From NCBI RefSeq assembly GCF_007741535.1, contig NZ_CP036525.1, positions 1,116,001-1,180,000 of the forward strand: a stretch of DNA of 64,000 nt. The letters are read 5' to 3'. The position numbers and the translations under genes were made by a program. This stretch comes from Rubripirellula lacrimiformis (GTDB lineage Bacteria > Planctomycetota > Planctomycetia > Pirellulales > Pirellulaceae). Every line of letters begins with the position of its first letter. Within the stretch, counting starts at the first letter, position 1. A model generated the notes under the pieces. The model did no database searches, was not told where the DNA came from, and was given only the letters and a program-made list of their open reading frames with translations. Below, piece after piece: positions 1 through 7,884 of this stretch.

Positions 1-254
1 CAACCGAGTCGGCCCATCAGCGGCACGACGTGGCGCTGGAAATCAGGCACCTCGTCCGTGGCGGATGTGGCGAACCGTTTGCTAAGCGGATCCAGTGCTT
101 TGCCATCGATCGTTGATGACGGTAGCGATCGATCGGCGATCTTGGTGGACGGTGAGACTGGATCAGCGAGAGCTTGCGAGCTAACCAACAGACCGGTGGA
201 AACCAGACCCATCGCGATCAGGCACAACAGTGTTTTCAGATGCATCGGCTTCAT
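1..254 (-). CDS. Secreted planctomycete cytochrome-like (DUF1549/DUF1553-type) protein, N-terminal part
   Basis: Only the first 84 codons lie in the window; the gene runs off the left edge. The ATG at 254 opens a signal peptide (MKPMHLK, hydrophobic stretch, then SSQALA). About 45 residues later comes VPDFQRHVVPLMGRLG, which I recognise as the beginning of the large planctomycete-specific secreted proteins with PSCyt-type domains, where a CxxCH-like cysteine motif normally follows. That motif would fall outside the window, so haem binding cannot be seen. It is the last visible gene downstream of an ECF sigma and anti-sigma pair on the same strand, about 140 bases after the preceding stop, and may be a regulon member. 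Family assignment rests on a short stretch. Confidence 0.7.
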   Translation of the reverse strand, partial: MKPMHLKTLLCLIAMGLVSTGLLVSSQALADPVSPSTKIADRSLPSSTIDGKALDPLSKRFATSATDEVPDFQRHVVPLMGRLG

Positions 255-397
255 GAATCGGTCATCGGTCAGAGGGCAGGGCAGCGAAGTTTTCGAACAG
301 CAGCAGGGCAGGGCAGGGGGGCGATTTGCAAACGTGTCAAAATGGACGGGGAATGCTGAGTCGGTAGCCGCGAATCAGGACAACGGATTGGCCGTGA

Positions 398-1072
398 TCA
401 TTCCTTGCGTCCGGCTTTGCGGAGCAGTTCGGTATAGGTGGCGTTGCGGTCAGCGTCAGAGCGGGATTCCATCGTGCGGATCCGTTCCTCGGCGGCAGCG
501 AGTAGTTTTTGCGTTCGCTCGATTCGTTCCCGCAATAGGTTGGTGTCATAGCGGGCGCGTTCCAGCCGACTGTGTTCGAGTGATTCCACGGCTTCACGTA
601 ACTGTTTGCGATCGTCTGGGTTGTCACGCACCTTCAGTTTGGCGGTCAACAAGTTCACAGCGATTTCGGATTTCAATAATGCCAGTTCGATGTCGTAAGA
701 TTGCTCGCCACGTTTCTTGGCGGTTTCCAAGCGTCTGGCCCATCGGGACAGGTCGCGGACGGCTCGGTCGTAGTGTTTTGGGTCTCGCTGACGCAGTCGA
801 TCCAGCATGCCGCGTAGCTCGGGAAGATGCTTCGATACAATCCGTCGGGCTCGGGATTCTGCCAGAGTCATTTCGTCAGCGCTGGGGCGGACCGCTTCGG
901 AAACAGCGGCACGTTTTTGGGCAACCGGGCCGGTCGGGGTGGCCGAGTTGTTGCGGTTGGCCGGTTCGATTGCGGCGGCAAAACTTGTCATGACTAGCGT
1001 CATCGCAGCGATGCCGATCAGGGCGGAGATCTTGGCCGGAAAGCCGGACGGCGGCAGTTGTCTAGCTTCCAT
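398..1072 (-). CDS. Secreted or membrane-anchored coiled-coil protein of unknown function
   Basis: A 224-aa protein starting with MEARQLPPSG at 1072. A longer frame exists upstream, but this ATG overlaps the preceding gene by 11 bases, which fits translational coupling. Residues 12-35 form a hydrophobic signal or anchor segment (ALIGIAAMTLVMTSFAAA). The rest is highly charged and helical, rich in Arg, Glu and Leu, with several heptad-like stretches, and ends with AGRKE. I recognise no catalytic motif. The order sigma, anti-sigma, this gene resembles planctomycete cell-envelope stress operons, where the third protein is often a periplasmic partner of the anti-sigma factor; that role is inference. 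Confidence 0.75.
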   Translation of the reverse strand: MEARQLPPSGFPAKISALIGIAAMTLVMTSFAAAIEPANRNNSATPTGPVAQKRAAVSEAVRPSADEMTLAESRARRIVSKHLPELRGMLDRLRQRDPKHYDRAVRDLSRWARRLETAKKRGEQSYDIELALLKSEIAVNLLTAKLKVRDNPDDRKQLREAVESLEHSRLERARYDTNLLRERIERTQKLLAAAEERIRTMESRSDADRNATYTELLRKAGRKE

Positions 1073-1664
1073 AACGACTGTCCTTCGATGACTTGCGATC
1101 TGATGACTTGCGATCTGATGGGGCAGCGCTGGAATCCGGTTGTTCGTCCGCGGCGGCAACAGCGACGTACATCCAGCCGAACGATTGGTCGTCCGGATCA
1201 CCGTCGTCGATCAGCGCGGAGCTTTCGTCGATTTCGATGGAAGCAAAGTCTTCGGGTATTTCGGTTGTTTCGATCGACAGCAAGTCATCGTCAAAGGCTG
1301 GTTCGGTGGTTGCGGTGGTCGACGAGAGGCTGCTAGCCCACGCCTGAGCGATCTGCAGTTCTTCGGACGAATCGTTCGTCTGGAACAGCCATCCGGAAAC
1401 CACGATTGCCAAGGACGCCGCCAATGCGAGCGCCGTGGCCGCCAGCGGGCGTAGGCCCGGAACGGTTCGTTGCTGCGTCGTCGGTGGTGACGTGATCGTG
1501 GTTGTCGGATCCTGCGGGGCGATCATCAACAACAGATCCGATTGCCGCAGCAGTTCGTCTTGCACCGTGGGCGAGGTCGCCAATTGATCTTCGAATGCAA
1601 CGAGATCATCCCCGCTGAGTTCGCCAAGTAGGTATTGGCAGCAGATCGAGGGCAGGTCATTCAT
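1062..1664 (-). CDS. Anti-sigma factor-like single-pass membrane protein
   Basis: A 200-aa protein from the ATG at 1664 (MNDLPSICC), chosen because it overlaps the sigma factor stop by 8 bases. The N-terminus has LLGELSGDDLVAFEDQL, like the helical anti-sigma domains that bind ECF factors, with a CC pair but no complete HxxxCxxC zinc motif. Residues near 85-105 form one membrane helix (ATALALAASLAIVVSGWLF). The outer part is acidic, then Ser/Lys-rich with a short repeated SDRKS. The likely role is to hold the adjacent sigma factor at the inner membrane until a signal arrives. Function is inferred from gene order and topology. Confidence 0.8.
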   Translation of the reverse strand: MNDLPSICCQYLLGELSGDDLVAFEDQLATSPTVQDELLRQSDLLLMIAPQDPTTTITSPPTTQQRTVPGLRPLAATALALAASLAIVVSGWLFQTNDSSEELQIAQAWASSLSSTTATTEPAFDDDLLSIETTEIPEDFASIEIDESSALIDDGDPDDQSFGWMYVAVAAADEQPDSSAAPSDRKSSDRKSSKDSRYGS

Positions 1665-2271
1665 GCTTTCGTCGCGGCTGATTTGGGTTAGAGGCATCTT
1701 CTGGGGCCAGGTCGTCGCGAAGCCGTTGCAGGGCGCGTCGCATGCGAGTCAGGGCGGTCCCGATGGGGATGTTCAGTTGGTCGGCAATTTGTTGGAAGGT
1801 CAGGTTTTCATTGATTCGCAGTTCGATCATTTCGCGGTAGGTCGGCGATAGATTTTCGATGGCGTGCTGGACCGCTTGGCGGGCTTCGTCGTGAATGATC
1901 GGCAGGGCAGGATCTTGGTCGATCGATTCACGTGGGTTTTGTGCGGCGATCATTTTTTCGGTCGACGACTGTTTTCTCCAAAATTTGGCGGACTCGTTGG
2001 CTGCCACACGGAACAGCCACGCCCGTCGGGCGGCCGGCGCAACGGTGTCTCCATGTTGGGTCATTGCCAAAAAAACCGACTGCAGGCAATCGTCGACATC
2101 AGCGGTTTGCCGTAGGCGGCTGGCCAAAAAACGTCGGAGCCCACCGGAGATGTCGTCGAAAATCTGCTGAAAACTCTCGGTAGAACCACGGTTTCCCCCC
2201 ACCGATTCAGCGGGGGATTCATTCCCGTCGTCGGCATCTGGGGGATTCGGCGATGATTCTTCGTTGGGCAA
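1657..2271 (-). CDS. ECF-type RNA polymerase sigma factor
   Basis: A 204-aa sigma-70 family protein. Region 2 is visible as GGLRRFLASRLRQTADVDDCLQSVFLAM followed by AWLFRVAANESAKFWRK; region 4 is the helix-turn-helix segment LSPTYREMIELRINENLTFQQIADQLN with IGTALTRMRRALQRLR. There is no region 1 or 3, as expected for ECF factors. The start is TTG at 2271 (TTG CCC AAC), as an in-frame stop lies four codons upstream; a later GTG cannot be excluded. It leads a coupled operon with the anti-sigma-like gene and probably controls its own operon, though I cannot point to a promoter. It is divergent from the ROK kinase, with a 239-base gap. Confidence 0.9.
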   Translation of the reverse strand: MPNEESSPNPPDADDGNESPAESVGGNRGSTESFQQIFDDISGGLRRFLASRLRQTADVDDCLQSVFLAMTQHGDTVAPAARRAWLFRVAANESAKFWRKQSSTEKMIAAQNPRESIDQDPALPIIHDEARQAVQHAIENLSPTYREMIELRINENLTFQQIADQLNIPIGTALTRMRRALQRLRDDLAPEDASNPNQPRRKHE

Positions 2272-2510
2272 TTCGGCGGATCACTCGTCGTGTGACAGTG
2301 GCTAGATGCGCACCAGTATCCGATTATTTCGTCGGCGGAAAAGATTTTTCGGGCCGAGCCCATCAAGATAGACGACAAGACGGGTTGAAGCTGGCCGTTG
2401 GTTGCTGTCTCTTCAGGCGAAATTTTTACCTTCATTTTCCAATAGCGGGAGCACCGGATTCGCACGGTGATCCCCCCCCCGTAGCCTCCCTTACTTGGAT
2501 CGCCTCTTCG

Positions 2511-3494
2511 ATGGCCGAGAAAGAAAAGAACATTTGGATCGGATTCGATCTTGGCGGCACCAAGATGCTGTCGATTGCCTACGACAATGAATGGAAAGAA
2601 CTCGGTCGCCGCCGTCGCAAGACTCGCGGACGCGAAGGTTCCGATAGCGGTGTCGAACGGATCGCATCCACGATCGCTCGGATGTTGGACGAAAGCAATT
2701 TGGATCGCGAACAGATTGCCGGAATCGGGATCGGTTGCCCCGGGCCCATCGACTTGGTCAAGGGCCGGATTTTGACGACGCCAAACTTAGGTTGGGACGA
2801 CGTTGAAATCGGTGCGTTCTTGAAAAAGAAGTTCGACTGTCCGGTGGTCGTCGTCAACGATGTCGACGCAGGCGTGTTCGGCGAATACGAATTCGGGGCG
2901 GCCAAGGATGCGCGATGTGCCGTTGGTATCTTCCCAGGCACCGGCGTCGGCGGCGGATGCGTCTATGAAGGCAAAATCCTGCAGGGAGCCGGCATCAGTT
3001 GCATGGAGATCGGGCACACCCGGATCAGCAGCAGTATCCGCGCCAGCGGCATCTCGATGTCGGGAACCGTCGAATCCGAAGCCAGTCGGTTGACGATCGC
3101 GGCCGAAGCCGCCAAAGCCGCATTCCGCGGCGACGCCCCGTACCTGGCCAAGAAGACGGGCACCGATCTGTCAGAGATTCGCAGCGGCGCGATTGCCGAT
3201 TCGATTCAAAACGGTGACAAGGCGATCAAACGATTGGTCGAAGAGTCAGCCGAAGTGATCGGTCTGGCCGTGGTCAACATCGTCCACATTCTGGCCCCCG
3301 ACAAAATCGTCCTCGGCGGCGGATTGGTCGAAGCGATGGAAGACTTGATCGTGGGCACGGTGAAGAAGACTGCCAAGGCAAACGTGATGAGCGTTTACAA
3401 AGATCGCTTTGACGTCGTCGCCGCCAAGTTGGGTGACGACGCCGGGGTTTGGGGAGCAGCCGCTTGGGCCAAGTCGCAATTGACGGCGAAGTAA
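2511..3494 (+). CDS. ROK-family sugar kinase (glucokinase-like)
   Basis: A 327-aa protein from ATG 2511 (MAEKEKNIWIG); the open frame extends further upstream but that part has no family similarity. The ATP-binding motif DLGGTK is at residues 13-18, followed by GIGCPGPID, NDVDAGVFGEYEFGAA and GTGVGGGCVYEGK. It should phosphorylate a hexose in the cytoplasm, probably glucose. The stretch after EIGH, where most ROK proteins carry a CxCGxxGCxE zinc site, has no cysteine and reads SSIRASGISMSGTVESE. A zinc-free variant of the fold is therefore likely. A run of nine C lies 30 bases before the start. It converges on the porin gene. Confidence 0.88.
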   Translation: MAEKEKNIWIGFDLGGTKMLSIAYDNEWKELGRRRRKTRGREGSDSGVERIASTIARMLDESNLDREQIAGIGIGCPGPIDLVKGRILTTPNLGWDDVEIGAFLKKKFDCPVVVVNDVDAGVFGEYEFGAAKDARCAVGIFPGTGVGGGCVYEGKILQGAGISCMEIGHTRISSSIRASGISMSGTVESEASRLTIAAEAAKAAFRGDAPYLAKKTGTDLSEIRSGAIADSIQNGDKAIKRLVEESAEVIGLAVVNIVHILAPDKIVLGGGLVEAMEDLIVGTVKKTAKANVMSVYKDRFDVVAAKLGDDAGVWGAAAWAKSQLTAK

Positions 3495-3534
3495 ACAGCT
3501 CGTCTCCCCCCCCCACGCTTTCTAGCAATTCGTT

Positions 3535-4842
3535 CTAGAAGATGATCTGGGTACGCAGGCCGACCGTGGTGGCGGTATCGAACCTCCGGTTGGCAGGCTC
3601 GATCACCTGCAGGTCAGGCGTGACGTGCAGCCATGGGGTGACCGCCACGTTGTAGAACATTTCCATCCCTTGGCCATCACCAAAGACGGTCCCTAGCAGC
3701 GGTCCCAATTCATCGCTGGTTTTGGCATAGTACCAACCGGCACCGAAGGTGTCGGCGCTGCGATGACGCAGCAGGCTGTTCCCGCCGATACCGACGCTGT
3801 AGAACGATTCGACCGGGTTGGTTTCTGGATCGGCAACACCGGCGCGAGCAAACAAGCCCCAGCCGCGTGATGGATTGCATGGGTCGACATACAGGTACTG
3901 GTCACAGTTCCAATACAGCGACCAGGAATCGCTTTGTCGATCGATCGGTACGTTGGGCAGGATGATTCGAGGATCTTGTGCGAGGTCGGCATAGTTGCGA
4001 CTGCTCCACGTGCCGCCAAACAATTGGTGTCCGGGCATTCCTAAGAAATTGGTCGGTAGACGCAGTTCGGGTGCCAGCACGACGCCTTCGTCGAATAGTT
4101 CATCGAAGCCCGCCGACGTTGTGGTGTTGATCGCGTTTAAGATCGAAAACTGAAACAGCGGGGTTTGGTCTTCGCCCAAGATGACAAAACCGGCACCCAG
4201 GGTTGAATAGACCGTTGTTCGCAGCGCAATCGGTGTGGCGACAAAAGCTTGGTTTGAAAATTGCGATTTCCCACGTCCATGGGCGAACGCATTCATGTCG
4301 CCATCCAGAGTGTCCAGTTTTCCAAAGAACACGCCAAAGGTTTCGGAAAGCATCTGCGTGAACAACACGTTGGTCAGGAACACGTCCTCGCTGTCGCGCA
4401 CGGGCAAGTCCGCATTCACGTTTGCCGGCAACAGGGCACCGGTGGCGTCGCCAAGCGACTGACCAAACCGATGCTCGGCGCGAAGTTTAACGAACAGTCC
4501 TTCCGGACCACCCATTTTGGATGCGTCGATGTTGAAGACATAGTCGTTGTGTCCGCCGAATCGGAAGTCGCGGTCACGGCCGCCATCGACCACGCCCATG
4601 TAGAACATGGTCGAATCGGCGTCTACTGAAATGCCATGTGCGGCCATCGGCGATCGCAAGCCAAGGCAATCGTCGAACAGTGTGGTCCGTGGGTCCACGC
4701 AGGACATCGCGGCGACTGCGGTGGGGTCGGTATCGCAGGCAAGGCCGCTGCAACCGTCCTCGGCCTGGGTCAGCGTTCCGCCCAAGGCGAGGGTTAGGAA
4801 ACAGATGGACAACGGTCGGATGTCCAGAAATTTGGTCGGCAT
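3535..4842 (-). CDS. OprB-like carbohydrate-selective outer-membrane porin
   Basis: A 435-aa protein. I chose ATG 4842 because MPTKFLDIRPLSICFLTLAL is a good signal peptide with a GGA upstream at suitable spacing; ATG 4860 would add six residues. The mature part reads as alternating beta strands with aromatic residues, contains DADSTMFYMGVVDGG and FFGKLDT, and ends in a phenylalanine (LRTQIIF), as outer-membrane barrels usually do. This matches the carbohydrate porin family by pattern and length. Substrate is unknown; the opposed ROK sugar kinase gives a weak contextual link to sugar uptake. Several cysteines near the N-terminus (CSGLACD, SCVD) and in WNCDQYLYVDPCNPS are unusual for a porin. 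Confidence 0.82.
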   Translation of the reverse strand: MPTKFLDIRPLSICFLTLALGGTLTQAEDGCSGLACDTDPTAVAAMSCVDPRTTLFDDCLGLRSPMAAHGISVDADSTMFYMGVVDGGRDRDFRFGGHNDYVFNIDASKMGGPEGLFVKLRAEHRFGQSLGDATGALLPANVNADLPVRDSEDVFLTNVLFTQMLSETFGVFFGKLDTLDGDMNAFAHGRGKSQFSNQAFVATPIALRTTVYSTLGAGFVILGEDQTPLFQFSILNAINTTTSAGFDELFDEGVVLAPELRLPTNFLGMPGHQLFGGTWSSRNYADLAQDPRIILPNVPIDRQSDSWSLYWNCDQYLYVDPCNPSRGWGLFARAGVADPETNPVESFYSVGIGGNSLLRHRSADTFGAGWYYAKTSDELGPLLGTVFGDGQGMEMFYNVAVTPWLHVTPDLQVIEPANRRFDTATTVGLRTQIIF

Positions 4843-5243
4843 CGAATTGATTCCATCCATGGAAGCGAAACGGCGAAGCGGGCGGGGCGAAATTTGAGTC
4901 TGCGGCGCCGTGGGTGTCGCCCGCCCTGTGGCAGGGCCTCGTCTTGGGCAATCGGCTAATTTCCAAGGCCGAGTTGGATTTTCCTGAGGCCTCGGCCGCG
5001 TTTTTGTTCGCAAATCCGACGCTTGTACCGATTGGGATGCGTGGGAAGGCGATCAGTGGCCTATCCCAGCAGCAGCGGTAACCGCGGCCCTGTGGCATGG
5101 TTCCGACATTTTTGCCGTGGCGGTTTTCTCTCGAAACTTTGGTTCAATCGATCAACGTTAGTGTTAGGATTGGAGTTCTAATCTTTGCATGATGCGAATC
5201 GACCGTCGGGCTTTTCTTTGATTCGGGACTCTGAGGTATTTCT
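4843..5243. other. Intergenic region between divergent genes
   Basis: About 400 bases between the porin start and the DUF3302 gene. It should hold promoters for both, but I see no convincing -35/-10 pair. The open frames across it on both strands look like shadows, without start signals or family similarity. No repeat of the families seen elsewhere was found here. Confidence 0.5.
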
Positions 5244-5606
5244 GTGGCCGAGTATCCATTTGCTTCGATCGGGGATGCGCTGCACCTCATCGCGCTGTTG
5301 GCGATCTTTGTTTTCATAGCGGTGGCCGCGTTCGTATTGCTGGCCCTGGCCGCATTGCCCGGCCAAATCGCGGCTCGTCGCAGTCATCCCCAAACCGCTG
5401 CGGTCAACGTGTGTGGTTGGTTGGGATTGCCGACGGGTGGGTTTTGGATCGCCGCGTTGGTATGGGCGTATTGGAATTACGATCGACCCGAACCTGATTC
5501 GGGTGTGCTTAGCGCTCAGATCACTCGGCTGGAAGAAGTCGTCCGTGGTCTAGAACAGCAGCGTCCATCGGGTTCGCAGCCTGCACGAAATCGAGGGACG
5601 GTATGA
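5244..5606 (+). CDS. DUF3302 inner-membrane protein (YiaW-like)
   Basis: A 120-aa membrane protein from a GTG at 5244. Two hydrophobic segments are visible, about residues 11-38 (ALHLIALLAIFVFIAVAAFVL) and 58-75, with the pattern LPGQIAARRSHPQ between them and WGLPTGG-like WLGLPTGGFWIAALVWA. This is the pattern of DUF3302, the family of E. coli YiaW, which sits beside the HlyD-like YiaV. Here an HlyD-like gene follows after one small gene, which supports the call. The C-terminus is a short coiled coil (QITRLEEVVRGLEQQ). The stop overlaps the next start (ATGA). Molecular function of the family is unknown. Confidence 0.8.
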   Translation: MAEYPFASIGDALHLIALLAIFVFIAVAAFVLLALAALPGQIAARRSHPQTAAVNVCGWLGLPTGGFWIAALVWAYWNYDRPEPDSGVLSAQITRLEEVVRGLEQQRPSGSQPARNRGTV

Positions 5607-5803
5607 TCGCCGCACTCGCGACCTGCTTCTTTGTCGTCTATCTGTACCGATCCCTGAACCCATCGGATCCGGTCGCACCCGATGCGGCGGCCAACGGGAC
5701 GTCGCAAGATCCCCCATCGCAAGATCTTTCCGGACGCCTTGATGCTTTGGAATTGCGACTGCAGTCGCTGGTGGACCAAGCCAAGGAAGGATCCCAATCA
5801 TGA
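5603..5803 (+). CDS. Small single-pass membrane protein between YiaW-like and HlyD-like genes
   Basis: A 66-aa protein with an N-terminal membrane helix (MIAALATCFFVVYLYRSL), a polar linker rich in Pro, Asp and Ser, and a C-terminal amphipathic helix (LSGRLDALELRLQSLVDQA) suited to coiled-coil contact. Both ends overlap the neighbours by ATGA, so all three are translationally coupled. I do not recognise a family. The C-terminal helix resembles in style the one ending the preceding protein, so the two may pair. Coupling argues that it is a real gene despite its size. Confidence 0.75.
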   Translation: MIAALATCFFVVYLYRSLNPSDPVAPDAAANGTSQDPPSQDLSGRLDALELRLQSLVDQAKEGSQS

Positions 5804-6915
5804 TGTGGATCCTATCGGGCATCTACTGCTTTGGACTGTGGTTGGTGTTTGCAAAGTTAAAGTTGCTGCGACTATCGCTGCCGATCGCCATTGTGGCCGG
5901 TTCGATTGGCCCAGCATTGATTGTGGCGTTGTTGTTTTATCACCCGCGCACGACTAATGTGGTGGTGATCCAACAGGTGGTGCCACTGACGCCTCAATTG
6001 ACACGTGCCGGGCGTGTGACCAAAGTCGCTGTCCAACCCAATGTGCCCATCCGCAAGGGGGACGTGCTGTTCGAAGTCGATCGGACTCCTTACGAAAACA
6101 CGGTCGCGCGGCTAACCGATTCTGTCAACGAAGCCGAAGGCGGTGTTAAAGTTGCCCAGTCGGCGGTGCAGGTTGCCGCAGCCTCGATCCAACGCGCCCA
6201 AGCCGATTTTGAATTTGCGACCAACCAACGCGACCGCCAACAAAAGTTGATGGACGCAAGCGCGGGCAGTGAGGCACAGTTGGATCAAGCCGTGGCATCG
6301 TATGCCCAAGCTACCGCAGCGCTTGATCAAGCCAACACCACGTCACAGCAAACCGAACTGTCCGTCGCGGTCGCCCAGACTCAGTTGGGGCAGGCACGGA
6401 TTGCATTGGCCGAAGCGAAATACGATCTGGAACAAACCACCGTGGTTGCACCGAGTGACGGGTTTGTCACGAACCTGCAGCTTCGCGAAGGAGCCTTGAT
6501 CGGCGGACCCGGGGCACAGCCGGTGATGAGTTTCATTCCGGAACGCAAGGGATCCGATCTTGGCGTCGTTGTCGCCATGTTCGGCCAGAGGAACTACTTG
6601 CTGATCAAGCCCAAGCAGTACGCCGAAGTCGTGCTAGATGCCTACCCAGGTCAGGTCTTCACCGGCCGAGTGATGACGACGATTGATACCTCCGGAACCG
6701 GCCAATTGCAGGCTTCGGGCGATTTGCCTGATGAAATTGGATCCGGCAAAGCGAGTGCTTTTGCGGTTCGCATCGCGCTGGACGATGGGCAATCGCTGCG
6801 GCTGCCTGGCGGGGCAGTGGGAAGTGCCGCTGTCTATACCGACCATGTCCAGGTCGCCGGCATCCCGGTCATGTTCGTGATGCGGATGGAAAGCTGGATC
6901 AACTATGTATTTTGA
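5800..6915 (+). CDS. HlyD-family membrane fusion protein (YiaV-like)
   Basis: A 371-aa periplasmic adaptor. Two membrane segments open the protein (about residues 4-18 and 24-47, ending in LLFYHPRTTN). The lipoyl-like beta domain starts with VTKVAVQPNVPIRKGDVLFEVD, the long alpha-helical hairpin follows (Ala/Gln-rich, about residues 105-205), and the second lipoyl half and beta barrel include VVAPSDGFVTNLQLREG and YAEVVLDAYPGQVFTGRV. In pump systems this family bridges inner-membrane and outer-membrane parts. No ABC, RND or MFS pump and no TolC gene is nearby, so partners are either the coupled small proteins or encoded elsewhere. Confidence 0.88.
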   Translation: MMWILSGIYCFGLWLVFAKLKLLRLSLPIAIVAGSIGPALIVALLFYHPRTTNVVVIQQVVPLTPQLTRAGRVTKVAVQPNVPIRKGDVLFEVDRTPYENTVARLTDSVNEAEGGVKVAQSAVQVAAASIQRAQADFEFATNQRDRQQKLMDASAGSEAQLDQAVASYAQATAALDQANTTSQQTELSVAVAQTQLGQARIALAEAKYDLEQTTVVAPSDGFVTNLQLREGALIGGPGAQPVMSFIPERKGSDLGVVVAMFGQRNYLLIKPKQYAEVVLDAYPGQVFTGRVMTTIDTSGTGQLQASGDLPDEIGSGKASAFAVRIALDDGQSLRLPGGAVGSAAVYTDHVQVAGIPVMFVMRMESWINYVF

Positions 6916-6939
6916 ACCTATTCACCACAAGGATCACTC

Positions 6940-7872
6940 GTGATTTACAAGAGTCCGTTTCTAATTGTGTTCGTGTTTCTACTGTCACTTCCTGTGTTCG
7001 GTGGATCGGCCGTTGGTGATGACGCCGTTGTGCGTCAAGCCATTTCGGACTATGTCGACGCCTTCAATCGAAACGATTGGCAGGCCGTGGGTGCGATGTG
7101 GTCGGAAGATGGAAGTCATGTTGATCGCGAAAGCGGTGAACGCACCGTCGGTCGTGATGCCGTCATGGCCGATATCCACGCGGCTGTTCAACAACGTCCC
7201 GACACCAAACTGGCTGGCACCGTCGATCATCTGCGTCAGATTCGCCCCGATGTTTATTCGGTGGTCGGAACGATCGAAGTGCAGTCCGCCGATCTGCCAC
7301 AAAGCGTCAGCGATTTCTCCGCCATCTTGGTCAACGAAGATTCCAAATGGGTGATCGATTCGATCGAGGAAACGCCTCACGCTGCACCGAAGTCATCCTA
7401 CGAAGCACTTCAAGAATTGGAGTGGTTGGTGGGCAAGTGGGTTGATGAAGCAGACAGCGGACGAGTCGAAACAACGTTCCGCTGGACCGCGAACCAAGCC
7501 TTCCTGTTGCGTTCGTTCGTGGTCCGTGGTGCCGATCAAGTAACCGGGCAAGGCACCCAGGTCATCGGTTGGGATCCGCGAAGCCAAGAGATCCGTTCGT
7601 GGGCCTTCAGCAGCGATGGTGCATTCGGGGACGCCACTTGGGTGCGAACCGGGAACCAGTGGTTGATTCGGTCGTCGCAAACGGTTCCCGATGGACGCGC
7701 GGCATCCGGGACCTACGTCTTGACGAAGGTGGATGACCAGACGATGACGCTGCAGTTGATCGGTCATGATATCGAAGGAGAACCGCAGCCGACCGAGCCG
7801 GCCGTCACGGTTGTCCGTGTGGCGGACCAGCCGCAGTCGGTTCCCGATCCATCCGCCAACAACCCCCGCTAG
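6940..7872 (+). CDS. Secreted NTF2-fold (SgcJ/EcaC-type) protein with lipocalin-like C-terminal domain
   Basis: A 310-aa protein from GTG 6940, with AAGGA ten bases upstream. Signal peptide residues 1-26 (FLIVFVFLLSLPVFGGSAVG). Residues 29-145 are the SnoaL/NTF2-like domain of the SgcJ/EcaC type: AISDYVDAFNRNDWQAVGAMWSED with later VIDSIEETP. Residues 155-300 form a second, beta-rich domain beginning LQELEWLVGKWVDEADSGRVET, like the DUF1579-type barrel. These folds bind small ligands or act as dimerising scaffolds; no catalytic residue can be assigned. It lies 24 bases after the HlyD-like gene and 12 before the next gene, so it is probably in the same operon. Confidence 0.82.
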   Translation: MIYKSPFLIVFVFLLSLPVFGGSAVGDDAVVRQAISDYVDAFNRNDWQAVGAMWSEDGSHVDRESGERTVGRDAVMADIHAAVQQRPDTKLAGTVDHLRQIRPDVYSVVGTIEVQSADLPQSVSDFSAILVNEDSKWVIDSIEETPHAAPKSSYEALQELEWLVGKWVDEADSGRVETTFRWTANQAFLLRSFVVRGADQVTGQGTQVIGWDPRSQEIRSWAFSSDGAFGDATWVRTGNQWLIRSSQTVPDGRAASGTYVLTKVDDQTMTLQLIGHDIEGEPQPTEPAVTVVRVADQPQSVPDPSANNPR

Positions 7873-7884
7873 AGGTTCTTTCTG

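Noticed and set aside
191-194. Possible tRNA or rRNA genes anywhere in the window
   Set aside because: I looked for acceptor-stem and T-loop patterns in the intergenic regions and for SRP RNA near ffh, and found none that I could support by eye.
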